Shown here: positions 1 through 5,086 of the stretch, piece after piece | Layout of the letters: each line of letters starts with the position of its first letter | Position numbering within the stretch: the first letter of the stretch is position 1 | From: CAYUYH01 sp964449175 | GTDB lineage: Bacteria > Planctomycetota > Phycisphaerae > SM23-33 | DNA length: 5,086 bases | Direction: 5' to 3' | NCBI GenBank assembly: GCA_964449175.1 | Contig: CAYUYH010000195.1 | Span: 1-5,086, forward strand | Program-made: the position numbers and the translations under genes | Notes under the pieces: model-generated | Told to the model about the DNA's origin: nothing | The model's input: the letters and a program-made list of their open reading frames with translations, nothing else | The model's database searches: none

Positions 1-135
1 GTCCAACCCACCGTCGACGCGATCGTAGCCGGCGCGAGGACCGGCAGGATAGGCGACGGCAAGATATTCATCTTGGACCTGCCGCGGTGCATTCGCATCC
101 GCACCGGCGAAGAGGGCAACGAGGCTATTGGGTGA
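1..135 (+). CDS. glnB: PII family nitrogen regulatory protein, C-terminal end (partial)
   Basis: The first 44 codons of the window, in frame from base 1 to a TGA at 133-135, encode the C-terminus of a PII signal-transduction protein. Visible are the C-loop signature RTGRIGDGKIF (residues 13-23 of the fragment) and the closing strand with IRIRTGEEG (residues 31-39), both diagnostic of the family. PII proteins are about 112 residues long, so roughly the first 68 residues, including the T-loop that carries the modification site, lie upstream of the window. PII trimers bind ATP/ADP and 2-oxoglutarate and steer glutamine synthetase, ammonium channels and nitrogen transcription factors in the cytoplasm. 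In the family the C-loop basic residues contact nucleotide phosphates, and they are present here (R13, R16, K21). The gene lies 256 bases before glnA on the same strand with no clear terminator between, so read-through is possible. GlnB and GlnK cannot be told apart from this fragment; the symbol rests on the adjacency to glnA. Confidence 0.93.
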   Translation, partial: VQPTVDAIVAGARTGRIGDGKIFILDLPRCIRIRTGEEGNEAIG

Positions 136-160
136 CAACAAGAGCGTCTGCGTCGTGTCT

Positions 161-224
161 GCATACTACATAGATGTAAGTTTCTCGGTCCGGATGCAAC
201 ATAATTGTCGTATAGGGTAATTGT
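161..224. repeat. AT-rich upstream segment with short repeats
   Basis: Bases 161-220 are 40% GC, clearly lower than the coding DNA on either side. The segment holds a 5-2-5 inverted repeat TACAT-AG-ATGTA (167-178) and two copies of TAATTGT (202-208 and 218-224) 16 bases apart. Just upstream, GTCTGC occurs twice, 11 bases apart (146-151 and 157-162). A CATAAT (200-205) resembles a sigma-70 -10 box, but no matching -35 lies at the right spacing. The position, between a PII gene and a likely sigma-54 promoter, suits an activator-binding region, but none of the repeats matches the NtrC consensus that I know, so their role is unproven. Confidence 0.35.
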
Positions 225-286
225 GGCCGCGGCGGACGGATGCTGTATTCACTGTGGCCAGCGACGGTTAGGTGAGGGCTGGGGAT

Positions 287-302
287 TGGCACGCCACGTG
301 CG
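287..302 (+). promoter_or_regulatory. candidate sigma-54 (-24/-12) promoter for glnA
   Basis: TGGCACG (287-293) is followed by four bases and GTGC (298-301). The invariant GG (288-289) and GC (300-301) are exactly ten bases apart, as RpoN promoters require. The -24 half matches the TGGCACG consensus fully; the -12 half is GTGC instead of TTGC, followed by G where A or T is preferred. The predicted transcript start is near 313, giving a leader of about 80 bases before the glnA ATG. Sigma-54 control of glnA under nitrogen limitation is well known in Proteobacteria; its use here is inferred. The same bases form a GCACG-CCA-CGTGC inverted repeat (289-301), so a repressor site is an alternative reading. 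Confidence 0.55.
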
Positions 303-345
303 GCGGTTACGGGTGAGATTTCCAGGCCCGGTCTGCCGTCCGGCC

Positions 346-367
346 GGCGAGAGTCGCCCGTCGGGCG
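346..367 (+). promoter_or_regulatory. two mutually exclusive hairpins in glnA leader
   Basis: GGCGA-GAG-TCGCC (346-358) and CGCCC-GTC-GGGCG (355-367) are both perfect 5-bp stems with 3-base loops, and they share the bases CGCC at 355-358, so only one can form at a time. The second ends 13 bases before the AGGAG ribosome site. GGCCC (325-329) can also pair with GGGCC (368-372) to enclose both. This could act as a leader switch or a translation-tuning structure, or it may be chance in GC-rich DNA. The glutamine riboswitch core known from cyanobacterial glnA leaders is not evident. Confidence 0.3.
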
Positions 368-380
368 GGGCCAACTGCTA

Positions 381-385
381 AGGAG
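381..385 (+). promoter_or_regulatory. glnA ribosome binding site
   Basis: AGGAG lies six bases before the ATG at 392 and only three before an in-frame GTG at 389. The spacing favours the ATG as the start codon. Confidence 0.8.
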
Positions 386-391
386 CAGGTG

Positions 392-1804
392 ATGAAACCC
401 AGTGAGTTCTTCGAGTATGCCAAAGCCAATGGGGCCGACATGCTGGATCTGAAGTTTGTCGACCTTCTCGGCACGTGGCAACACTGTTCGTTCCCCATTG
501 AGACCCTGGACGCCGACAGCCTGGCCGAGGGCGTGGGGTTTGACGGGTCGTCCATCCGCGGCTGGCAGGGCATACATCAGTCGGACATGATGGCCGTGCC
601 GGACCTGTCGACCGTGTGCATGGACCCGTTCTTCGCGCGGCCGACGATGAGCGTGATCGCCGACATCGTGGACCCGCTGACGCGCGAGGACTACACGCGG
701 GACCCCCGCAACGTAGCGCGCAAGGCGGCTGAGTTCCTCAAGTCCACGGGCATCGCCGACACGGCCTACATCGGGCCCGAGCCGGAGTTCTTCATCTTCG
801 ACCAGGTCCGCTACGAACAGACGCAGCATAGAGGCATGTACGAGATCGACTCGGTCGAGGGCGCGTGGAACACCGCGCGGTTCGAAGAGCCGAACCTCGG
901 CTACAAGCCCAGTTTCAAGGGCGGCTACTTCCCGGTCAGCCCCACGGACACCTTCCATGATCTGCGCGGCGAGATGGTCCACGAGATGCGGAAGGTCGGC
1001 ATCGTCGTCGAGGCGCACCATCACGAGGTGGCCACCGCCGGGCAGGCTGAGATCGACATGAGGTTCCAGGATCTGGTCAAGATGGCTGACCAGATGATGT
1101 GGTACAAGTACATCTGCAAGAACGTCGCCAAGGCTCACGGCAAGACGGTCACGTTCATGCCCAAGCCGATCTTCGAGGACAACGGCAGCGGCATGCACAC
1201 GCACTTGTCGTTGTGGAAGGGCGGCAAGCCGCTGTTCCCAGGCGACGGGTACGCCGGGCTGAGCGAGTTGGCGCTGTTTGCCGTCGGCGGGCTGCTGAAG
1301 CACGCGCCGGCGATCCTGGCCTTCGCCGCGCCGACGACGAACTCGTATCGTCGGCTCGTGCCGGGCTTCGAGGCGCCGGTGAACCTGGCCTACTCAGCCC
1401 GCAACCGCTCGGCTGGGATCCGCATACCCATGTACTCGCCAAGCCCCAAGGCCAAGCGGCTCGAGTTCCGCTGCCCCGACCCGAGCTGCAACGGGTACCT
1501 GGCCTTCTCGGCGATGGTGATGGCCGCGATCGACGGCATCAAGAGCAAGATCGATCCCGGCAAGCCGCTGGACAGGGACATCTACGAGATGACGGTCGGC
1601 GAGTTGGCCGGCGTGCCGAAGACGCCCGGCTCGCTCGATGAAGCCGTCGCCGCCCTGGAGGCCGACCACGAGTTCCTCGGCGCCGGCGACGTGTTCACCC
1701 CCGACCTGATCGAGGCGTGGATCAACTGGAAGAGGGAGAAGGAACTCCAGGAGCTGCACCTCAGGCCGCACCCGTTCGAGTTCAGCTTGTACTACGATAG
1801 CTGA
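392..1804 (+). CDS. glnA: glutamine synthetase, type I
   Basis: This 470-residue protein is the usual length for a class I glutamine synthetase, the cytoplasmic dodecamer that makes glutamine from glutamate, ammonium and ATP. Family motifs appear in order (numbering from the ATG): FDGSSIRGW (50-58), holding the ammonium-site Asp (D51); the metal and substrate motif EPEFFIFD (130-137); HHEVATAGQAEI (210-221); the ATP-region stretch KPIFEDNGSGMHTH (258-271); NSYRRLVPGFEAP (317-329), with the arginines that contact glutamate and ATP; and NRSAGIRIP (338-346). Tyr398 in DRDIYEM aligns with the tyrosine that is adenylylated in GSI-beta enzymes (E. coli Tyr397 of the mature chain), so covalent control is possible, although no adenylyltransferase gene is in view. 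A GTG at 389 would add one Met, but spacing from AGGAG favours the ATG. PII lies upstream and a sigma-54 promoter candidate sits about 90 bases before the start, both fitting nitrogen control. No frameshift or missing catalytic residue was seen. Confidence 0.98.
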   Translation: MKPSEFFEYAKANGADMLDLKFVDLLGTWQHCSFPIETLDADSLAEGVGFDGSSIRGWQGIHQSDMMAVPDLSTVCMDPFFARPTMSVIADIVDPLTREDYTRDPRNVARKAAEFLKSTGIADTAYIGPEPEFFIFDQVRYEQTQHRGMYEIDSVEGAWNTARFEEPNLGYKPSFKGGYFPVSPTDTFHDLRGEMVHEMRKVGIVVEAHHHEVATAGQAEIDMRFQDLVKMADQMMWYKYICKNVAKAHGKTVTFMPKPIFEDNGSGMHTHLSLWKGGKPLFPGDGYAGLSELALFAVGGLLKHAPAILAFAAPTTNSYRRLVPGFEAPVNLAYSARNRSAGIRIPMYSPSPKAKRLEFRCPDPSCNGYLAFSAMVMAAIDGIKSKIDPGKPLDRDIYEMTVGELAGVPKTPGSLDEAVAALEADHEFLGAGDVFTPDLIEAWINWKREKELQELHLRPHPFEFSLYYDS

Positions 1805-1818
1805 TCGCAGATGCAACC

Positions 1819-1837
1819 GGCCGACCTATAGGCCGAC
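1819..1837. repeat. GGCCGAC direct repeat with internal palindrome
   Basis: GGCCGAC occurs at 1819-1825 and 1831-1837, separated by CTATA. The same bases allow a CGGCC (1818-1822) / GGCCG (1831-1835) stem, and CCTATAGG (1825-1832) is a perfect palindrome. It follows the glnA stop by 14 bases and may be part of the transcript end structure; otherwise it has no assigned role. Confidence 0.4.
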
Positions 1838-1847
1838 AACCAGGCTA

Positions 1848-1872
1848 CTGCAATCCTTCAGGCGGATTGCGG
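1848..1872. terminator. stem-loop between convergent genes, probable bidirectional terminator
   Basis: GCAATCC (1850-1856) and GGATTGC (1864-1870) are a perfect 7-bp inverted repeat around a 7-base loop. A T-G wobble (1849/1871) and a C-G pair (1848/1872) extend the stem to 9 bp. It sits in the 84-base gap between the stop codons of glnA and the minus-strand gene, the expected place for a shared terminator. Neither strand has a T-tract after the stem, so it is not a classical intrinsic terminator; it may act with Rho or simply protect 3' ends. Confidence 0.55.
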
Positions 1873-1888
1873 ACGAATGCTGACACCC

Positions 1889-4489
1889 TCAGTGCTCAAG
1901 GTAGCAGACGACCTTTTGCCTGAGGGTGTTGGCGTTTAGCGTCACGGCGGCGTCCAGGTCGGCTGCGTCTATGACCTTCACGGCCTGGGCCCACTCGGCT
2001 GCGTCTGGCAGCAGCTCGGCGAGCTTGTTGGGGGCGGCCGCGAAGAAGTCCTTGTTGAGAAGATTGTCCTCGCGCGAAGGGAACAGGGCCAGGTACAGGA
2101 TGTCCATCTCCACCAGCTCGTTGAGGAAGTGCGTGCCGAGCGAGACATCCGGCACGAGGTCTTCGCGCATGGCGACGATCTCGCAGATGACGGACGCGGT
2201 GTGGATGTCGGCGAAGCGGACGGGCACGCCGAGCGACGGCGTGGTCGTGCCCCACCTGCCCGGGCCGAGCAGCATCAGCGACCCGCCCGCGGGAGTGGGC
2301 AGGTGCGCCAGCCGGCCTATCAGGCGGGCGACGGCGTATCGCTCCTTGACCGGCAGTTGCCCGTACACGGCTGACTCGACGTAGACCAGGCGGTCGATCT
2401 TGCTCAGCCGGCTCTGCCCGATGACCGCCCCGTGGGCCTCGAGGATCAGCGACTCCTTGGGGATGTCGCTCGGCGGCTCGGTGATCACGCCGCCGCCCTT
2501 GACCTGTAGCGGGCGGCACTGGAGCAGGTTGACCTTGTACGCGCTGCCCGCCAGGAAGTTCGCGGTGAACTCCATGTCGACGGGGTTGCTGTAGGCCTCC
2601 TGAAGCGTGCGGAGCATGTCGCGCATGTCGGCGATGAAGCCGGTGTCCGCGAAGAGCTTCTCGAAGGTAAGCACGGCCGAGGCGGCCTGGCCGGCCTGGC
2701 CGATCGACTCCGCCGACATCTGCTCGCCTTGCGAGGCGAAGATATCGATCGGCAGTTGCGGGCTGGCAGCGACAACATCGGTGAACTTCGTCGAGACGAG
2801 CTGGTTGGCCTGGAGGTCCAGCACGTCCACGCGGCGCTGGGAATACTGCCGCACCTGGTCGAAGTTGCTCTCCGGGCGAAGCCGCGGGGCGTTCAAGGCG
2901 ACCACGCGAGTGTAGTCGTCGTCGCTGCGGTCCACCGCCCTCGTGCCCAGGCCGAAGACCACCCGCAGCATCCCCGCCTTGGGATTGATCTGGTCGCTCC
3001 AAACGTACGGGTTGAAAGAGAAGCCCACCCCCGCGATCTGCGGATAGAACAGGCTGCCGTAGTGCGAGCCGGAGACCCGCTGCACCAGCAGTGCCATCTG
3101 CTCGTCGCGGTCGAGGATGTCTCGCTGGGCGCGGTATGTCAGCGCCCGCTCACTCATCGTGCTGGCGTAGATCGTTCGCACGGCTGAAAGGAAGTCCTCC
3201 AGCCGCTTGTGCCGCGAGCCCTGGTTGGCGCAGAACACGCTCTCGTACTTGCCGGCGAAGCTGTTGCCGAAGTTGTCCTCCAGCAGGCTGCTGGACCGCA
3301 CGATGATCGGCGACTGCCCGAAGTAGTCCAGCATGTCCTGGAATTGGCGGACGATGTACTCCGGGAAGCTGCCGGTGAGCATGCGGTGGCGTGCGGTCTC
3401 AGCCCCCTCCAGGAACCGGTCAAGGTCCTTCTGCTTCTGGCGGACCCACCAGATGCCGTTGCGGACGAGGAACGTGTAGAACACGTCCGAGCCGATGTAG
3501 AACGAGTCGTGCTTCTCCAGCAGCTCGCCCCATCGCCGGTCGGCGCTTTCCAGGATCGCGCGGGCCAGCAGCATGCCCGCGCTCTTGCCGCCGATCAGAC
3601 CCGTGCCTATCATGCGCTTGGCCACGGTCAGCACGTCGCCTAGTCTCATGTGCTTCTCGACCAGCGCGATGAACCGCTCGTCGCGCGAGATGGCCATGCT
3701 TATCAGCCGGCGGAGATACTCGCGCGCCTCGCCGGACCGCGACGAGCCGACCTCGGGGTCGGCAAGGACTTCCTCCGCCTCCATGAAGGTGCGGTCCCAC
3801 ATGCCCAGCTCTCGCCCAGCCCAGCCGCTGCGGTCCCACGGCACGGACGCGAGTATCTCCGCCGTCGTCGCGCTGTTGGTGACGGGCGTGAACTGCTCGC
3901 CGTCCATCGCGTGCAGCATGTACATCGTCGCCGAGTACCGCTGCTGGACCTTCTGCGGGTGGAGGTACAGCCGGCCGTCGTGGCGGTAGACGTCAATCAC
4001 GACCTGGGCCGTCGTGGCAATCGGCACGGTCGCGTGGGAAGAGTTGTGCCCGCGGAGCACGGAGAAGCATGCGATCGCCTCCATGTCGAACAGGTACGGG
4101 CAGGTGAGCATGAAGAAGTTGCCGAGCATCTGGTCGCTGTACCAGTCGACGGCCAGGTCCGACAGGCAGTCGAAGACATAATAGCCGCCGCGGCCCGTCC
4201 GCTCGATGGTCCTATAGATGCCGGTGATGAAGGCCTCGAAGCCGTCAGCCGGCTCCAGCTCGACGACCTCCGCGCCATCGCCGTCCATCAGCGGCTCGTG
4301 CTTGGCGAAGCGGAAGTAGATCAGCTTCTGGCCGCTGTTGCGGGCATAGCCGCAGTACGGGTCGACGAACGGGCGGTAGTCTTCCACGTCCGCGACGTGA
4401 TAGACGATGTTGTCGCCGGGGATCAGGCCCTTGAGCAGCCCGTCCAGCCCCGCCAGGCCCGTGCTGAGATGTGAATCCACCTGTGCCAT
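1889..4489 (-). CDS. KaiC/RecA-like domain fused to PEP-synthase-type ATP-grasp domain, function unknown
   Basis: This is an 866-residue cytoplasmic-type protein with no signal peptide or membrane segment. Residues about 8-190 resemble a KaiC/RecA ATPase: STGLAGLDGLL (9-19) is the usual entry to the fold and YYVFDCLSDLA (103-113) looks like Walker B with D107. However, the place for Walker A (GLIPGDNIVYHV, 21-32) lacks GKT/S, so this domain probably does not hydrolyse ATP in the standard way. Residues about 285-665 match the nucleotide-binding half of PEP synthase and pyruvate phosphate dikinase: GGKSAGM (300-306), VRSSSLLED (397-405), SFAGKYES (410-417), VDMEF (637-641) and LQCRP (656-660). 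The swivelling phosphohistidine domain and the PEP-binding barrel are absent. Instead residues 670-866 carry an uncharacterised region with GPGRWG (742-747). It is therefore not a complete PEP synthase; I recall similar 'PEP/pyruvate-binding domain' proteins of unknown role. The ATG at 4489 is chosen because GGAAGG lies 7 bases upstream. An in-frame ATG at 4624 would add 45 Arg/Gly/Pro-rich residues that look non-coding. The gene is convergent with glnA and divergent from gltB. Confidence 0.9.
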   Translation of the reverse strand: MAQVDSHLSTGLAGLDGLLKGLIPGDNIVYHVADVEDYRPFVDPYCGYARNSGQKLIYFRFAKHEPLMDGDGAEVVELEPADGFEAFITGIYRTIERTGRGGYYVFDCLSDLAVDWYSDQMLGNFFMLTCPYLFDMEAIACFSVLRGHNSSHATVPIATTAQVVIDVYRHDGRLYLHPQKVQQRYSATMYMLHAMDGEQFTPVTNSATTAEILASVPWDRSGWAGRELGMWDRTFMEAEEVLADPEVGSSRSGEAREYLRRLISMAISRDERFIALVEKHMRLGDVLTVAKRMIGTGLIGGKSAGMLLARAILESADRRWGELLEKHDSFYIGSDVFYTFLVRNGIWWVRQKQKDLDRFLEGAETARHRMLTGSFPEYIVRQFQDMLDYFGQSPIIVRSSSLLEDNFGNSFAGKYESVFCANQGSRHKRLEDFLSAVRTIYASTMSERALTYRAQRDILDRDEQMALLVQRVSGSHYGSLFYPQIAGVGFSFNPYVWSDQINPKAGMLRVVFGLGTRAVDRSDDDYTRVVALNAPRLRPESNFDQVRQYSQRRVDVLDLQANQLVSTKFTDVVAASPQLPIDIFASQGEQMSAESIGQAGQAASAVLTFEKLFADTGFIADMRDMLRTLQEAYSNPVDMEFTANFLAGSAYKVNLLQCRPLQVKGGGVITEPPSDIPKESLILEAHGAVIGQSRLSKIDRLVYVESAVYGQLPVKERYAVARLIGRLAHLPTPAGGSLMLLGPGRWGTTTPSLGVPVRFADIHTASVICEIVAMREDLVPDVSLGTHFLNELVEMDILYLALFPSREDNLLNKDFFAAAPNKLAELLPDAAEWAQAVKVIDAADLDAAVTLNANTLRQKVVCYLEH

Positions 4490-4496
4490 CGCTCCG

Positions 4497-4502
4497 CCTT
4501 CC
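4497..4502 (-). promoter_or_regulatory. ribosome binding site of the 866-residue protein
   Basis: On the minus strand GGAAGG ends seven bases before the ATG at 4489. A second purine run, GGAG, lies only two bases from that ATG and is too close to serve. This site decides the start in favour of 4489 over the in-frame ATG at 4624, which has no comparable site. Confidence 0.7.
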
Positions 4503-4587
4503 GCCGACTTGGCTGGCCCGCCCCCAACCTGGACATCATACCGCGCCCGACGATGCGGGTGACAAGGCCTGCGTACAAATCCGCCCC

Positions 4588-4600
4588 CGGGCTGGGCCCG
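4588..4600 (-). other. GC hairpin in leader of the minus-strand gene
   Basis: CGGGC-TGG-GCCCG on the plus strand is a perfect 5-bp stem with a 3-base loop. It falls within the predicted leader of about 150 bases between the minus-strand promoter and the ATG at 4489. Such a long leader leaves room for RNA-level control, but no known riboswitch class is recognisable, and short GC stems are common in DNA of this composition. Confidence 0.3.
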
Positions 4601-4620
4601 CGAACTCCGGCCGTATATAA

Positions 4621-4672
4621 ACATGTCTAATGTCTACTATCACTATTATAAGCATAGCGAATGACATGTCAA
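4621..4672. promoter_or_regulatory. candidate operator sites (ACATGTC boxes)
   Basis: GACATGTC (4663-4670) is a perfect 8-bp palindrome that overlaps the -35 box of the minus-strand promoter. A second ACATGTC lies at 4621-4627, 43 bases away or about four helical turns, and continues into a perfect tandem pair of ATGTCTA (4623-4629 and 4630-4636). The layout, one box on the -35 and one just downstream of the predicted start, would suit a repressor that loops or binds cooperatively. No regulator is known from this sequence, and the sites could also serve gltB, which reads the other way. Confidence 0.45.
4645..4672 (-). promoter_or_regulatory. near-consensus sigma-70 promoter for the minus-strand gene
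   Basis: Reading the minus strand, TTGACA (4672-4667) is followed by a 16-base spacer and TATAAT (4650-4645). Both hexamers match the housekeeping consensus in all six positions; the spacer is one base shorter than optimal. The start point is expected near 4638, giving a leader of about 150 bases to the ATG at 4489. It lies in an island that is 35% GC (4621-4680) in otherwise GC-rich DNA. No equally good promoter reads toward gltB; TAGAAT (4677-4682, +) is a possible -10 without a matching -35. Confidence 0.75.
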
Positions 4673-4701
4673 GTCGTAGAATTGCTTTGAGGCCCGCGTC
4701 T

Positions 4702-4720
4702 GCCGGCTGTAAACACCGGC
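4702..4720 (+). other. hairpin in gltB leader
   Basis: GCCGG (4702-4706) pairs with CCGGC (4716-4720). With one bulged C, TG/CA pairs extend the stem around a TAAA loop. It ends 11 bases before the AGGA ribosome site and could affect translation start; this is weak evidence on its own. Confidence 0.3.
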
Positions 4721-4731
4721 GGCGGGCGTGT

Positions 4732-4735
4732 AGGA
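4732..4735 (+). promoter_or_regulatory. gltB ribosome binding site
   Basis: AGGA lies seven bases before the ATG at 4743 and four before the ATG at 4740. The two start codons are adjacent and in frame, and the spacing mildly favours 4743. Confidence 0.55.
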
Positions 4736-4742
4736 TAGGATG

Positions 4743-5086
4743 ATGCCTGGGCCGCCAAAAGCACAGGGGTTGTACGACCCGCGGAACGAGCACGACGCGT
4801 GCGGCATCGGGGCGGTGGTAAACGTCTCCGGGCGCCGCGAGCACGCGATCATCGACCGCGGGCGCGAGGTGCTGGTCAACCTCAGCCACCGCGGCGCCGC
4901 CGGCGGCGACGAGGCCACCGGCGACGGTGCGGGCATACTCATGCAGCTGCCGCGCGAGTTCCTCGCAGCCGAGGCCAAGGCGCTGAAGATCACCCTCCCC
5001 CCACCCGGACAATACGCCGTCGCGATGGTCTTCCTGCCGACCGACGCCAAGCTCGCCGACCAGTGCCGGCGTGCACTCGCCGATGC
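4743..5086 (+). CDS. gltB: glutamate synthase large subunit, N-terminal end (partial)
   Basis: An open frame runs from the ATG at 4743 (or 4740) to the end of the window, covering 114 codons of a protein that is normally about 1500 residues. It encodes the start of the glutamine amidotransferase domain of glutamate synthase, which releases ammonia from glutamine for transfer to 2-oxoglutarate, giving two glutamates. GLYDPRNEHDACGIGAV (9-25) is the typical entry; Cys20 in CGIG is the catalytic cysteine, which in the family becomes residue 1 after removal of a propeptide, here only 19 residues. NLSHRGAAGGDEATGDGAGI (46-65) is the conserved HRGA / TGDGAG stretch of the active-site region. The FMN and iron-sulfur parts, and any gltD, lie beyond the window. 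The start follows AGGA by seven bases. Being near PII and glnA, the gene belongs to the GS-GOGAT pathway. A single-chain ferredoxin-type GOGAT cannot be excluded from this fragment. Confidence 0.95.
   Translation, partial: MPGPPKAQGLYDPRNEHDACGIGAVVNVSGRREHAIIDRGREVLVNLSHRGAAGGDEATGDGAGILMQLPREFLAAEAKALKITLPPPGQYAVAMVFLPTDAKLADQCRRALAD

Noticed and set aside
136..391. Glutamine riboswitch (glnA RNA motif) in the glnA leader
   Set aside because: I could not find the conserved core sequence blocks known from cyanobacterial glnA leaders.
125..1303. A 392-codon open frame on the minus strand antisense to glnA
   Set aside because: It covers most of glnA, runs through the glnA promoter, and its translation is Arg/Val/His-rich low-complexity sequence without family motifs; a GC-rich shadow.
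3650..4474. A 274-codon open frame on the plus strand antisense to the 866-residue protein
   Set aside because: It lies wholly inside a gene with recognisable domain motifs and shows no motif of its own.
1889..4489. Calling the minus-strand gene phosphoenolpyruvate synthase (ppsA)
   Set aside because: The phosphohistidine and PEP-binding domains are absent, so the full reaction cannot be catalysed by this chain alone.
4490..4624. N-terminal extension of the minus-strand protein from an ATG at 4624
   Set aside because: The 45 extra residues are Arg/Gly/Pro-rich, there is no ribosome site, the ATG would lie only about 14 bases after the predicted transcript start, and GGAAGG clearly serves the ATG at 4489.
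4536..5050. Minus-strand open frames opposite gltB
   Set aside because: The plus-strand frame has clear glutamate synthase motifs; the opposite frames have none and cross the divergent promoter.

Overview
The window is a nitrogen-assimilation locus from a GC-rich bacterium. Three of its four genes form the classic ammonium-assimilation set: the C-terminal end of a PII signal protein (1-135, +), a complete type I glutamine synthetase glnA (392-1804, +), and the N-terminal end of the glutamate synthase large subunit gltB (from 4743, +, running off the window). The glutamine synthetase wording (for example WYKYICKNVAKAHGKTVTFM and RRLVPGFEAPVNLAYSARNR) reminds me of planctomycete enzymes. That is recall of family style, not a search result, so a Planctomycetota-like host is only a moderate inference.

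Layout: 1-135 PII C-terminus; 136-391 leader and promoter region with a good sigma-54 (-24/-12) candidate and paired hairpins just before the glnA ribosome site; 392-1804 glnA; 1805-1888 convergent gap with a strong stem-loop; 1889-4489 on the minus strand, an unusual 866-residue protein; 4490-4742 divergent control region with a near-perfect sigma-70 promoter for the minus-strand gene, overlapped by a palindrome; 4743-5086 gltB, partial.

How the genes work together: PII senses 2-oxoglutarate, ATP/ADP and energy state; GlnA makes glutamine from glutamate and ammonium; GltB, with a small subunit beyond the window, turns glutamine plus 2-oxoglutarate into two glutamates. The minus-strand gene interrupts this set. 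It joins a KaiC/RecA-like N-terminal domain that has lost the Walker A loop to a PEP-synthase-type ATP-grasp nucleotide-binding domain. It lacks the phosphohistidine and PEP-binding domains that a true PEP synthase needs and has instead a C-terminal region of about 200 residues with a GPGRWG motif. Its function is unknown. It is the least ordinary item here and the best candidate for follow-up.

I saw no tRNA, rRNA, CRISPR array, insertion sequence or phage gene. Long open frames antisense to glnA, to the minus-strand gene and to gltB are by-products of high GC content.
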